Source: a virus. Taken from it: a DNA stretch of 43,476 nt. This document shows positions 1 to 9,600 of the stretch, piece by piece. Within the stretch, counting starts at the first letter, position 1; every line of letters begins with the position of its first letter. The DNA lies in the IMG/VR virus record IMGVR_UViG_3300017752_000033, positions 1 through 43,476 of that record; one strand, given 5' to 3'. Both the position numbers and the translations under genes were made by a program. The notes under the pieces were generated by a model. That model worked only from the letters and a program-made list of their open reading frames with translations, searched no databases and was not told the DNA's origin.

Positions 1-217
1 ACTCAACTGTAGCTAAGCTACCGATGTCGGCATCAAGAGCACTTTTATTAGTAGCATCTTGAGTGTTAAGGCTAGCGACATCACCTTCAATTGTAGCACG
101 ACTAATTAGTACATTGTCATTAGCGTCTGTAATTTCAAACGCTCCAGCTGTACTCGACTTAATGCGGATACTGTCCTCATTAATTGATAATTTCTCGGTT
201 GAGAATATCTTTGCCAT
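1..217 (-). CDS. Fibre-like virion protein, N-terminal part (cut by window edge)
   Basis: Reading leftward from ATG at 217, an open frame runs off the window end, giving 72 residues that begin MAKIFSTEKLSINEDSIRIK. The later part is a low-complexity Ala/Ser/Asp/Leu series (ASLNTQDATNKSALDADIGS) of the kind that forms coiled coils or triple-stranded shafts in phage tail fibres and other elongated virion proteins. AAAGG lies just upstream of the start. It is the last gene seen of the leftward tail operon, behind the glycosyltransferases. A tail fibre or structural protein is an inference from composition and position. No enzymatic motif is visible, and most of the gene is missing. Confidence 0.6.
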   Translation of the reverse strand, partial: MAKIFSTEKLSINEDSIRIKSSTAGAFEITDANDNVLISRATIEGDVASLNTQDATNKSALDADIGSLATVE

Positions 218-264
218 ACCTTTATGTACAGCTAATTATCTATTTTGTGAAATTTTTTTTTTGA

Positions 265-3231
265 CTATTTTGAGCCCCAGTACCGCATAAACACTGACTT
301 TAAGGTGTTTCCGTAAGCCATAAAGTGCATGATAAAAGTTTCATTATCGACAAGCCTTGGGTCGGTATTAAATTTGCTCATCGGGAATATTTTTCTATTA
401 TTTCCATAAGTATCGGACTGCTTAACAATATCGCAAAAAACCTCCTGATCTCCTCCACTAGAATACAGTTCACTTTTATTTCCATGAAAATCTCTCCATC
501 TTTTTATTAGGTTTTTTGTATACTTGTGATTTCTAAAAATTATAACTCCACTATTTAACATAGAATTAGCTCCAATATCCTCACAAGCAATTATTTTTTT
601 AATTGGAACACACTCACTTAAAATATTTTCAAACTTTTGATTTGGGTTAAAAATGATAGTATCAGAATCCATCCATACAATTGTTTCGTGGTTATCGAAA
701 TGATTGAGGATAGCATGTGATTTAGACCAGTTTGGGTGAGATTCTTTATCTAGCCTGTCTCTATAAACGTGAAATGTATATCCTTGCTTGAAAGCATAAT
801 CGCGGATACTAATTTCGGATTCAATTGCGTATTCTGATATTTCAGGAGTATATAATGAAACGATACCTATTTTTTGTCCAGGGTTATAGCAAGTGTATTT
901 CTCTTGAGGCACTTCTCTCTTTGGTAAATTTTTAGCTACAAAATCAAGAAAATTATATTTTTGAAATTTTTGCCATTCATTTTTTAATTTAATGAATTCA
1001 TTTTGCTTTGTTTTTAAATCTGTATTAGATTCGATTGGTTTGTATGACCTAAATTCACCTCTTTCGGTATCTAGATACATCTGGAAATTAATTTCAGTAA
1101 AAAACTTATTGCAGTATTCTTTCTCTAAATCCCTACGGCAATCGTCAATAAATATAGTTGTTTTATATTTTTGAGCGATATGACTTGACCAATATATCGG
1201 TAAGGCTCTGCCTTGAGATAGCGGCTTGTCTCCTGGGGGGCCATCAATAAGCACAATATCCCATTGTGTTTTGGTAATAAAATCGGGGATCTCAAATTGA
1301 TTTAAGAAGCGTTTATTTATAGGGAGACTATCTTGAACATTTGTAGGAAAAGTATATAAAATTTTATTTTTTATTTTTTGATTTAAATCTATCCATGCTT
1401 GATTTGTTTCTACGAATAATGTATATCCTTTGTTAACTGTGTCATATATAATACTATCTTTACCTAGTCCGAAAACGAGCATATTGCAATTACATTTTTT
1501 ATCTTGAATTTCTTTAACGATATTACATAAGTTATTTTTTGTCAATTGACAATCTATATCGAAATAATCTATTATTTCTATCGGGGGCTGTTTGTGTAAA
1601 TTTGTATTTTCATTTACAATACTAAACTTCCTCCAAAATTCAGAACCCAAACAATCACTATTCCAGGGTTTATCTTTTCCGATAAAATGTAATACTCCTT
1701 GAGTATGTTCCACTACACCATCCCTTTTTAATAAATGAACCCCATTTTCTTGGAGTGTAATGCAGTGCTCTAATTTAAAAAGGTTATTGGAGACACCCTT
1801 CAGTTGGTCAGAAACGAGTATATTTAATTCGTCGGGCAGTACATCGAAATTACATTTACAAAATATGTTAATTAAATCTTGATCGCCGCCAGTGAGTGGA
1901 ATGTTGTAATTGTTTTCACTCTTTTCTTTTAAGCAAAACTGAGTAAAATTATTCTGCCTTAATTTAATTAAATCTAAAACCATTACTCCTGAGTTGCCTA
2001 TAACTCTGTCGCCAAAAGGAATTGGGCTTTTATTTTCTGTTACGGTACCTTTAGATCCATTGAAAGTTCTCCATCCATTTTTAATTTCTTGACACATTGC
2101 AATTCCGCAAGATTGAGTAGAAACTTTATCAAAACAACTCAAATTAACATAAGGAATAGTATCTATGTCAAAATAAATCACACTACTTATATCTTTTAAT
2201 ATTTCTGGAATTTGTAATTTTAAATTTGTTGCATTAGATAAATGACCTATAGATCTCCATGTTTCATTTGTGGGTATATTTAACTCGTTAACTATATACT
2301 TATTGAGAGATATATTGGGTTTATTTGATATGAATGCTTCTATATATTTTAAATCAGATTCTTTTCCAGAGTAAATAAAATGAATATTAATGTTATTGTT
2401 TTTATTTTGTTGACATAATGCATTAATTGGATTTATTGCATACTCTATTAAATTAGAATCACAACAAAAGCAAACATCGTAACTAGAATTAGCTTCTTTA
2501 GTAAATCTATCTTCATCAAACCTAATATCGGAATTTTTATCTAATTCTATGTTATCATTCTCTTCATGTAATTGTCTGGCCATTAGTGGATTAAGGTGAA
2601 ATAATTTATTTGACGCGGAGAATAATTTATTTTTATTTACAAAATTAATCATAAAGAAATCTAAGGCACCATTAAATCCTTTTTGTTCGACCCATTGACA
2701 CATTAAAGAGGCACATTGTTTGGATATAACATAAGAAGAAGCATTCATGTGCCAATAATGATCATCTTTAGTAAAGAAGTCTTGCTTTTTTACATTATTA
2801 AAATAATTATTGTATGGCTGTAACGCTTTGTGATAACTAGGCTTATTATATGGTTGACAGCCGCCGAGATATATCAAGGAGTAATCGCTAGGCATAGAGT
2901 GCGACCATACACTATTCCAGAATTTAGTAAAACCTTCCTCAAATACTACATCATCTTCTAATATTAAATAATTATCTGCATTTTGATCTTCTACTAACTG
3001 CTTCCATAATCTATAATGACTAATTGCACATGCTATTTCTGATTTTTTCTTTTTTAAATATAAATCATCAGGAAATAGTTTTTTAATTTCCTCCGTGAGC
3101 TCTAGGGATTTAGAGTCAACAGCAGGAAACTTTTCTGTGAAAAATGGAGTGTTTTTATATATATGATCTAACCTATCCTTTCGACGATCAAGATTAATAA
3201 AAAACGATTTAGATATTTTATTTAATTTCAC
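265..3231 (-). CDS. Four-domain glycosyltransferase / methyltransferase-like fusion (GT25-GT8-DUF579-like-GT34-like)
   Basis: 988 residues with a GTG start overlapping the upstream stop (GTGA), so translation is probably coupled. Four catalytic-type modules are visible. Residues ~8-200 resemble GT25 (LPS glycosyltransferase) enzymes: INLDRRKDR near residue 12, a CAISHYRLW segment, and EDD at 92-94. Residues ~250-560 resemble GT8: VCFCCDSN opening, DID at 355-357 as the metal-binding DxD, and GVMVLDL. Residues ~600-720 resemble the PF04669/DUF579 polysaccharide methyltransferase fold: VFGLGKDS, IVLIDGPPGD near 660, FIDDC near 695. Residues ~785-988 resemble GT34 (GMA12/MNN10): VWMDSDTIIFNP with DSD at 855-857, then SSGGDQEVF. 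Family assignments rest on motifs alone. Substrates are unknown; phage virion or host glycan are both possible. Such a fusion is much longer than any single member family. Confidence 0.8.
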   Translation of the reverse strand: MKLNKISKSFFINLDRRKDRLDHIYKNTPFFTEKFPAVDSKSLELTEEIKKLFPDDLYLKKKKSEIACAISHYRLWKQLVEDQNADNYLILEDDVVFEEGFTKFWNSVWSHSMPSDYSLIYLGGCQPYNKPSYHKALQPYNNYFNNVKKQDFFTKDDHYWHMNASSYVISKQCASLMCQWVEQKGFNGALDFFMINFVNKNKLFSASNKLFHLNPLMARQLHEENDNIELDKNSDIRFDEDRFTKEANSSYDVCFCCDSNLIEYAINPINALCQQNKNNNINIHFIYSGKESDLKYIEAFISNKPNISLNKYIVNELNIPTNETWRSIGHLSNATNLKLQIPEILKDISSVIYFDIDTIPYVNLSCFDKVSTQSCGIAMCQEIKNGWRTFNGSKGTVTENKSPIPFGDRVIGNSGVMVLDLIKLRQNNFTQFCLKEKSENNYNIPLTGGDQDLINIFCKCNFDVLPDELNILVSDQLKGVSNNLFKLEHCITLQENGVHLLKRDGVVEHTQGVLHFIGKDKPWNSDCLGSEFWRKFSIVNENTNLHKQPPIEIIDYFDIDCQLTKNNLCNIVKEIQDKKCNCNMLVFGLGKDSIIYDTVNKGYTLFVETNQAWIDLNQKIKNKILYTFPTNVQDSLPINKRFLNQFEIPDFITKTQWDIVLIDGPPGDKPLSQGRALPIYWSSHIAQKYKTTIFIDDCRRDLEKEYCNKFFTEINFQMYLDTERGEFRSYKPIESNTDLKTKQNEFIKLKNEWQKFQKYNFLDFVAKNLPKREVPQEKYTCYNPGQKIGIVSLYTPEISEYAIESEISIRDYAFKQGYTFHVYRDRLDKESHPNWSKSHAILNHFDNHETIVWMDSDTIIFNPNQKFENILSECVPIKKIIACEDIGANSMLNSGVIIFRNHKYTKNLIKRWRDFHGNKSELYSSGGDQEVFCDIVKQSDTYGNNRKIFPMSKFNTDPRLVDNETFIMHFMAYGNTLKSVFMRYWGSK

Positions 3232-4331
3232 TTATTCTCAAGCAACAATTGATATTGATTTAATATAGAAGTTTGATAGGGGCTATATTTGGCTACAAAC
3301 TCTCTACCTCTTTGCATGTATTCATTGTGAATATCTTTATGGTTAAGTATAGCATTATATAATTGTTTAGCTCCCATGCCCACATCGAAATCAGGATAAT
3401 AATAACCTTCATCCATTAAAGTTTTAGAGTTGTGTACTAGTGGTAACCCCATATGAAGAGCCTCAAAATGAGCATAATTCAAATCATTATCATATTGATG
3501 AGAAACAATTACTCCTCCAAATTTAGATAAAGCATCAAGGGTACACCACCGGTTATTGAAAAAGGTTAAACCTTGTTTTTTAACGATGTCAAATTTTGAC
3601 ATATGAACTGCAAAAAAAGCATTATCCCTAAATCTTTGGGTAGAATATATATTTACTTTAGATAATTTATTAGGAAATAAAGTTTCAAATTTTTGAGTAA
3701 TACAGAAAGGAATTAAGAAATGTTTGTTAATTAATTGGTTTGATTCAAATATTTGAACAACATTAACTGTTTCAGGTTTAAAAAATGGGTTGAACCCTTT
3801 TTTCTTTAATTCATCAATTTTATTTTCAATGAAGTGCGAGTCCCAAACATAAGGAGCCACTTTTACATTTTCATTGTTATATTCAACCTTGATATATTCT
3901 GCACCAAATTCATGATGAGGAGAAATCCAAATAGAATCTAATAACTTACCGAATTCAATTGTCTTAGTTGATACTTGATCACCCTCTGGCGGATGAAGTA
4001 GATCCCTCAAGTCGAACATAATTTTATTTCCTAACTGCAATAAAAATACTTTGCAATTTTTTCTTCTTTGTTTTATCTTATGAATCATTTTATGATGAAT
4101 TTCAAATCCAGCTAAAATAAAAACATCAAAACTTTCAGATTCATCGTTAATTACATCAGAAAAAAACATATATTTGTGATTAAAACTTAGGTTATTATTA
4201 GGTTTTTCTTTAGTGATAAAATAAACTTCATGACCTAGTCTACGAAAAATATCGTAAATGAATTTTATGTTTTGATTTAGACCGTTCGCCCAAAAATTTT
4301 GGCTCAATTTAATAGTAATTCCAATTTTCAT
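3228..4331 (-). CDS. DUF2827-type GT-B glycosyltransferase, copy 1
   Basis: 367 residues. The opening (MKIGITIKLSQNFWANGLNQ) and the C-terminal half (GGVIVSHQYDNDLNYAHFEA, GLPLVHNS, then EGYYYPDFDVGMGAKQL) match my recollection of the DUF2827 family, a GT-B-like group of putative glycosyltransferases. The invariant-looking segments are NGLNQN, VSHQ..N.LNY, PLVHNS and GYYYP..D. The start overlaps the preceding gene by ATGA and the stop overlaps the next gene's GTG, so the three sugar genes form a coupled cassette. It is a paralogue of the gene immediately upstream. Donor and acceptor are unknown. Glycosyltransferase activity is a family-level inference. Confidence 0.8.
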   Translation of the reverse strand: MKIGITIKLSQNFWANGLNQNIKFIYDIFRRLGHEVYFITKEKPNNNLSFNHKYMFFSDVINDESESFDVFILAGFEIHHKMIHKIKQRRKNCKVFLLQLGNKIMFDLRDLLHPPEGDQVSTKTIEFGKLLDSIWISPHHEFGAEYIKVEYNNENVKVAPYVWDSHFIENKIDELKKKGFNPFFKPETVNVVQIFESNQLINKHFLIPFCITQKFETLFPNKLSKVNIYSTQRFRDNAFFAVHMSKFDIVKKQGLTFFNNRWCTLDALSKFGGVIVSHQYDNDLNYAHFEALHMGLPLVHNSKTLMDEGYYYPDFDVGMGAKQLYNAILNHKDIHNEYMQRGREFVAKYSPYQTSILNQYQLLLENK

Positions 4332-5371
4332 GAAAGCAACTTTCTATATTGCTCTCGAACACGGTCATTTTCAGGAGAAAATTTATGCAATACGTTTTTA
4401 GCTGCCGACCTATATGTATCTATATTTTCGTCGTGAAATTTTAAAGCTCTAATTAATTGTTGAGCCCCAATATTGATATCATAACCAGGGTAAAAATAAC
4501 CAACCTCTTTAATGTCAAAAGAATTATGTATGAGAGGTATATCTAAATATAAAGCCTCAAGGTATACATAATTTAAAGAATTTAAAATTTGATGGGAAAC
4601 GATAACATTAGATGTATCAAATATATCTTTCATTGAAATTCTATCGCCAAAAAATGATTTATTGTGCTTGACTATATCTAGTTTTGACATCAAACTTCTA
4701 AAGTATAACTTTTCTCTAAATTTAGCAGAACAATGAACTTGTAGATTATGTATTAAGTGGGGTTCTTGTTTGTAGGTCGCCTCGACTAGATAGATAGGAA
4801 TTAAACAATTTTTAGTCATGTTAAGATTGGGCTCCATGATGCCAATGTTTTTGTCTTGACCGGGTTGATATCTTTGCGACGAATCCATGTATTTAGGGCT
4901 CCATATATAAGGAATAGTGAAGACTTTTTGTGTATTGTAAAAAGTTTGTAAATACGGTATAGAAAAAGAATAATGAGGAGACACCCAAACCTCGTCAACC
5001 TTATGTGTATATAGAGCCACATGTTCAGTTGAACTACACAACTCTACATCTGTCATTAACCTATTGCCATAATGTACATGAACATGTTTACATCTTGGAT
5101 TTTTACTTTTTGCGATATCAATCGTTTCTTTTTTTAATAACGATCCAGTTTGTAATACATAATCAAATTCATAGTCACCAATTTCATGTTCCTCCATGAT
5201 TAAAATATCCAAAGGAGGGTCAACACATTCTTCTACATCATGATTAACGCAAATAGAAACATTATAACCCATATCCTTGAGCATCTCCGCCAAGAATACT
5301 ATATTTTGATTTAATCCATTTACGAACAAACTTCTATTAAAAGTTGCAGTTAATAATATATTCATTAGCAT
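4328..5371 (-). CDS. DUF2827-type GT-B glycosyltransferase, copy 2
   Basis: 347 residues, a clear paralogue of the neighbour downstream: NGLNQNIVFLAEML near the N-terminus, VIVSHQILNSLNYVYLEALY, PLIHNS, and GYFYPGYDINIGAQQL. This is the DUF2827 pattern of a GT-B-type glycosyltransferase. An ATG two codons inside the frame (at 5365) aligns better with the paralogue's first residue and may be the true start; GGTG lies upstream of both and no strong ribosome site decides between them. The gene ends in an ATGA overlap with copy 1. Two adjacent diverged copies suggest two different linkages or acceptors, which is inference. Confidence 0.8.
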   Translation of the reverse strand: MLMNILLTATFNRSLFVNGLNQNIVFLAEMLKDMGYNVSICVNHDVEECVDPPLDILIMEEHEIGDYEFDYVLQTGSLLKKETIDIAKSKNPRCKHVHVHYGNRLMTDVELCSSTEHVALYTHKVDEVWVSPHYSFSIPYLQTFYNTQKVFTIPYIWSPKYMDSSQRYQPGQDKNIGIMEPNLNMTKNCLIPIYLVEATYKQEPHLIHNLQVHCSAKFREKLYFRSLMSKLDIVKHNKSFFGDRISMKDIFDTSNVIVSHQILNSLNYVYLEALYLDIPLIHNSFDIKEVGYFYPGYDINIGAQQLIRALKFHDENIDTYRSAAKNVLHKFSPENDRVREQYRKLLS

Positions 5372-5406
5372 ATATTACACCAATGAATGATGAGAGGAAA
5401 GATATT

Positions 5407-5793
5407 TTAGAAATTATTTATGTCTTCTGAATCTTGATATGCGTCGTATTTAGACTTTAACTTATGATATTTATTATAGATATCGGTTGGATTAAATGTA
5501 TAACCTTTGTGGTGCATGGGGTCTTGGTCACTAATGTTGTCAATTAAGGTTTCAAAAAAACTTACGAATTGATCTTGATCTTCTGGGGACATCTTATCAA
5601 ACATTTTAACATAATCTTCATCTTTAACCTGAGTATTATGAATTTCATCTTTAATTTCTTTAGGTAAATTTTCAGCAAAACCCTCAATGATATTAGATTG
5701 AAATTCTACTGACTGCTGTTCTTCTTTAGAGTGTTGATTATTAAACTTATGCGGAAGAGATAATAACTCTCGGATGAAATGTTTTTTATTCAT
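5407..5793 (-). CDS. Small acidic helical protein of unknown function
   Basis: 128 residues, rich in Asp, Glu, Lys and Asn, with no signal peptide, membrane segment or recognisable motif. Predicted by eye to be mostly helical (for example EDYVKMFDKMSPEDQDQFVS), with a hydrophobic-aromatic middle (FVSFFETLIDNI). It sits between the beta-rich protein behind the giant tip gene and the glycosyltransferase cassette, with an AT-rich 30-base gap upstream holding a TATA-type sequence. Compact acidic proteins in this position are often assembly chaperones or virion components, but nothing in the sequence shows that. Not recognised. Confidence 0.65.
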   Translation of the reverse strand: MNKKHFIRELLSLPHKFNNQHSKEEQQSVEFQSNIIEGFAENLPKEIKDEIHNTQVKDEDYVKMFDKMSPEDQDQFVSFFETLIDNISDQDPMHHKGYTFNPTDIYNKYHKLKSKYDAYQDSEDINNF

Positions 5794-5807
5794 ATATATA
5801 TAATATA

Positions 5808-5815
5808 TATTTATC
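5808..5815 (-). promoter_or_regulatory. GATAAATA, possible late-type promoter core before the small acidic gene
   Basis: One mismatch from TATAAATA, about 15 bases upstream of the ATG of the 128-residue protein and embedded in a long AT alternation. It could give the glycosyltransferase cassette its own transcript. Weak evidence because the gap is almost pure A and T. Confidence 0.2.
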
Positions 5816-5823
5816 GAATAAAT

Positions 5824-6645
5824 TCAAGAAGGAATTAAAATATAGTTATAATCTATAGAATCACTTATACCAAAATTATCATATAAATCACAAGAAATAT
5901 AACCACTTTTTTTAGTAAAGTTATTTAAAGTTAAATTGTTTTGGTATTGAGAGAATGTAGAAAATATCTCATTTGTTCGAGATTTATCTGAGAATATTTT
6001 AACTTCAATTTTGGCCGGAGAATTCGATGAGTCGAAGCTTAGCATTAACTTTTTGTCTTTCAAACCAACATAGGAATGATTCATAAATTCAAACTTAGAT
6101 CTGCAAAAAGAAAGATTAATATCCAGTCTGAGGTCAATATTTGATATAGTAAATATATAAACCTTAATGAGTAAATGATTTAAATTAATATTATTGTCGA
6201 TTGAAAATTTTAACCTCGAGTCGAGATTGTGTTTTGCTATTAATTTATCTCCATCAAAAACTTCATAAAAGCCAGATTCAAAAGTTTTACTTAAATCTAA
6301 TGTATGTAAATTAATTTTATTGCAAGAAGAGGCAGTATTTACATTTACAGTATTATTATTTATTTTGAAGCGATTACTATTTACATATATAGAAGATAAA
6401 TTAAAACTTGTATCTAAAGGTATTCGATAGGAGCTCGATTGATGGGTGGGGTCATAGGGGGAACCTTCATTGATTGGCACAACCTTAATAAAAACAAGCT
6501 CACCAGGCTTCAAATTATTTAATTCAACTAGGTCATTAGTGTTGGAATGGTAAAAGCTATATGAAAATTGATTGTTTACGAAAACATCTATCCTTATTTC
6601 AGTGTATTCACAATAAATGTGGGGAATTTTGATTTTTAAGGGCAT
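5824..6645 (-). CDS. Beta-rich protein of unknown function behind the tip gene
   Basis: 273 residues. Alternating hydrophobic/polar strands throughout (IKIPHIYCEYTEIRIDVFVN at the start; INLHTLDLSKTFESGFYEVF in the middle) suggest two or three immunoglobulin/FnIII-like beta domains. There is no signal peptide or membrane helix. It begins 15 bases after the stop of the giant tip protein. The only purine-rich ribosome-like site (GGGGGATAG) is about 18 bases from the ATG, so translation may depend on ribosomes finishing the tip gene. Position suggests a tip-associated or fibre-attachment protein. The sequence itself gives no function. Confidence 0.65.
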   Translation of the reverse strand: MPLKIKIPHIYCEYTEIRIDVFVNNQFSYSFYHSNTNDLVELNNLKPGELVFIKVVPINEGSPYDPTHQSSSYRIPLDTSFNLSSIYVNSNRFKINNNTVNVNTASSCNKINLHTLDLSKTFESGFYEVFDGDKLIAKHNLDSRLKFSIDNNINLNHLLIKVYIFTISNIDLRLDINLSFCRSKFEFMNHSYVGLKDKKLMLSFDSSNSPAKIEVKIFSDKSRTNEIFSTFSQYQNNLTLNNFTKKSGYISCDLYDNFGISDSIDYNYILIPS

Positions 6646-6660
6646 GAGGTTTTCTAAATA

Positions 6661-9600
6661 CTATCCCCCAGTAAAGGCTGTTCTTGCATCTATGCCTCGA
6701 ATTTCAAATTTTTGGTATACTGTATCGTATCCTGCTGGAGGGTTATTTGCGTTTGGGTTGTATGGACCAACAGTTTCCCCTGTGTCTCCAATTATGAATT
6801 CAATTTTTTCTCCATCGCCTAACGTAATATTAAATTGAATGGCATCTACTGACTTCCCAATATCACGAGCAACTTTGGCTGAAGTTGCATCGATTGGTAA
6901 ATCTTCGATATCAAACTTTGACATATTACTACTAGGTAAATCTATATTTTTGCATTTAACTACAAAAGTAGTCTTAACAGTTCGACTCACAAGATCATAG
7001 TATTTTACGATAAATGAATCATCGTTTTTACTTAGCAAGGCAAAACCTGTATAAGGATCCGAGTGCACATCTATATTATGAGAATCAATCCGAAATACTT
7101 GATCAGGGAAAATGTATGGGGTATTATCTCTCACATTTTCTTGAAAGTCCATAGTCGATGAATACCTATTATTTAATTTAAATAAAGGTGGGTCAATCAA
7201 ATTGCATTGAACTTGACTAGGGTCATCTAGATTAATGGCGTCTGGGTTTGTTCCATCATAACTATCACTCTGATAAAAGAAAAGTTTAATTTGTTTTTCC
7301 TTAAATGGATTCAAGTAAATTGAAGGAGCTAAATCGGAGAAGCTTGGTTGGTTTTCAATATTTTCATTGGACGTATTATTATTATCATGCTCGTCGCACA
7401 AAACTATGTTTTCATATTTTAATTTTACTGTTACAGTTTCTCCTTTGGGTAAGGGCAAAATATGCTCTGAAGGGCTACTATCATCATCGTCACAGTCAGG
7501 AGCAAGTATGGTATACTCACCTGTTTCTGTGTCGGTAATTGGATCATATATATATATCTCGGAATCTCTCATAGGGAAATTTTTCCTGACTCCAGACACT
7601 CCCACAACATTGGTAGCTATTTGACCTTTAGCTAAATAAAAATCAAAACTAGCGTTGTTGGAAGAGGGGTCTCTTTGAGGGTTTTGATCTTGATGAGTAA
7701 TAAAAGAGTATGAGTTTTGTCCAGGTGGACTAAAATCGTCCGCAGAGTCACGTTGTGATCTTAATCGATATTGTTTAGATGTTGGTGATCTCCACCCTTG
7801 TTTTATAGGGTTGAGTGGTAGAGCGTCTTTTGAGTTATTGTATTTATCTAATTCTAATGGTTGCTCAAAATAGTCAATTAATTCGCCATCTTTTGTATAT
7901 GTGTATGGGCTTCCTATATCGATATCAATATTATCAAATGTCATTTCGAAGTTAATTGTGCCGCTGATTGCACCATCATATAAGCGATCATTAATTTTAG
8001 GCCTATATACAATTAACTCTCTAGCTAAAGAAGCTCCAAGATCATTAAAAGAAAAGTCAAACGTCTGTTTTTGTTGTCCGCCAGCAACAATGAATGCGAC
8101 CTCGGGATAATCTGAATCATTATAATTGTTTCCTTTATCGTACCAAGAATGAGCTAAATGATGACTCCAGTCTTTACCAATTAAATCTTCAGTGTTGTAA
8201 AAATATATATCGCTACCAACTTTTTCTTTCCCAAAAGTGCTAGTAGTTAAATCTAGAGAAACAAATTTATCATAAAAGTATTGATAAGCTAAAGATGGGG
8301 TAACTGTGGGTGTGAGTGTTGGCGTTACTGTTAAAGTGGGTGTGAGTGTTGATGTTGGTGTTACTGTTGAAGTTAAGGTAGGAGTAATGGTTGGAGTGGG
8401 TGTTGGTTCTAATATCAAACCAAAACCCGTAACTGTTTTATCTTTATTAATGTAAACTGCATCCCCAGGATGTGAAGATAATTTATCATAAGGCAAAGAA
8501 ATCGAAAAGACTTCATTAAGTTCTTCTGGATACCATTGATCGTCTTTTATTGTCACAATAGCTTGGTCCGTCAAAGTTTTAGTTTCGTTCGATTCAAAGC
8601 TAAAATCAATTTCACCAACATGAATGTCATCTGGACCGGCAAACCCTAAACTACCAGAACTTTGTACATACACTGAATCTATCTGTCTAGATCCTACACC
8701 CTCAGAGGAAAAACCTAATGAGAATGAATCATATACATTCCCCATAAGAGCCCCTACCCTAATTTCATGGTTAGCGGAAAATATAAAATCACCCTGTTGT
8801 TCGGTTGATGCAATTTTTTTTCCATCAATAAACATATCAGTCGAGCCACCATTTGCATTAGTAATGAATGCTCTAATATTAATGATTTCTGTAGGTTTGT
8901 TTACAATATCATCATTGAAAGATATTGTTTGATGAATTTTAGGGAGGCTTTTGGGTGCTGATATGTTAAGCGAATGTATAACTGATTTTCCAGGGTCTTG
9001 CTGGAATGCCATCAAGGTTATTGATTTAGCTGCATTAAGATATTCGCCATCAGTATCATCTAAAACGTTAAACCGTAAACGATTTAATTTAGAATAATAA
9101 AAACCTTCTTTAATTTTAATATCACTAATGACAAGGCTATTAGTTTCATTATTGCCAATGGTAGGCATAGAAATTTTAAGGTTATTATTATTTAACAGAC
9201 TAGATTTAATTGAAATTTCGGCACTTCTAAGTAAGATAGCCCCATGAACATTGTCTGTAGTAAAAGAAATTTTTGTAGAATCAGAATTAGCTTTAAATGT
9301 AACCGGTGTGATAAAATTAACAGTGCCAGCAGCAGGATTCAGTCGTTCGTGAGAATTAAATACAACTACATCATTAACTAACATCACTAATGCTATAGTT
9401 GAAGCGGGTGTTATTTTTTTAAAATCTAATAATATTGAATATTCTTGACCAATCGATGTGCCAAGTGTTTGAGATACTTTAGCCGTATCAGATAGGTTGG
9501 TCGAATCAATAGAAGAAGTTTCAAGTAAAACCCCATCCTCAGATGTATCTATAACAGTAGAATCATCTATAGTAGAGTTGTTTTGATCCGTAACTTCCCA

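Noticed and set aside
218-264. Terminator between the glycosyltransferase fusion and the fibre-like gene
   Set aside because: There is an A/T run but no GC-rich stem in front of it.
63-290. Rightward 75-residue open frame at the left edge
   Set aside because: It is antisense to the fibre-like gene and runs into the end of the glycosyltransferase fusion; composition is unlike a real protein.
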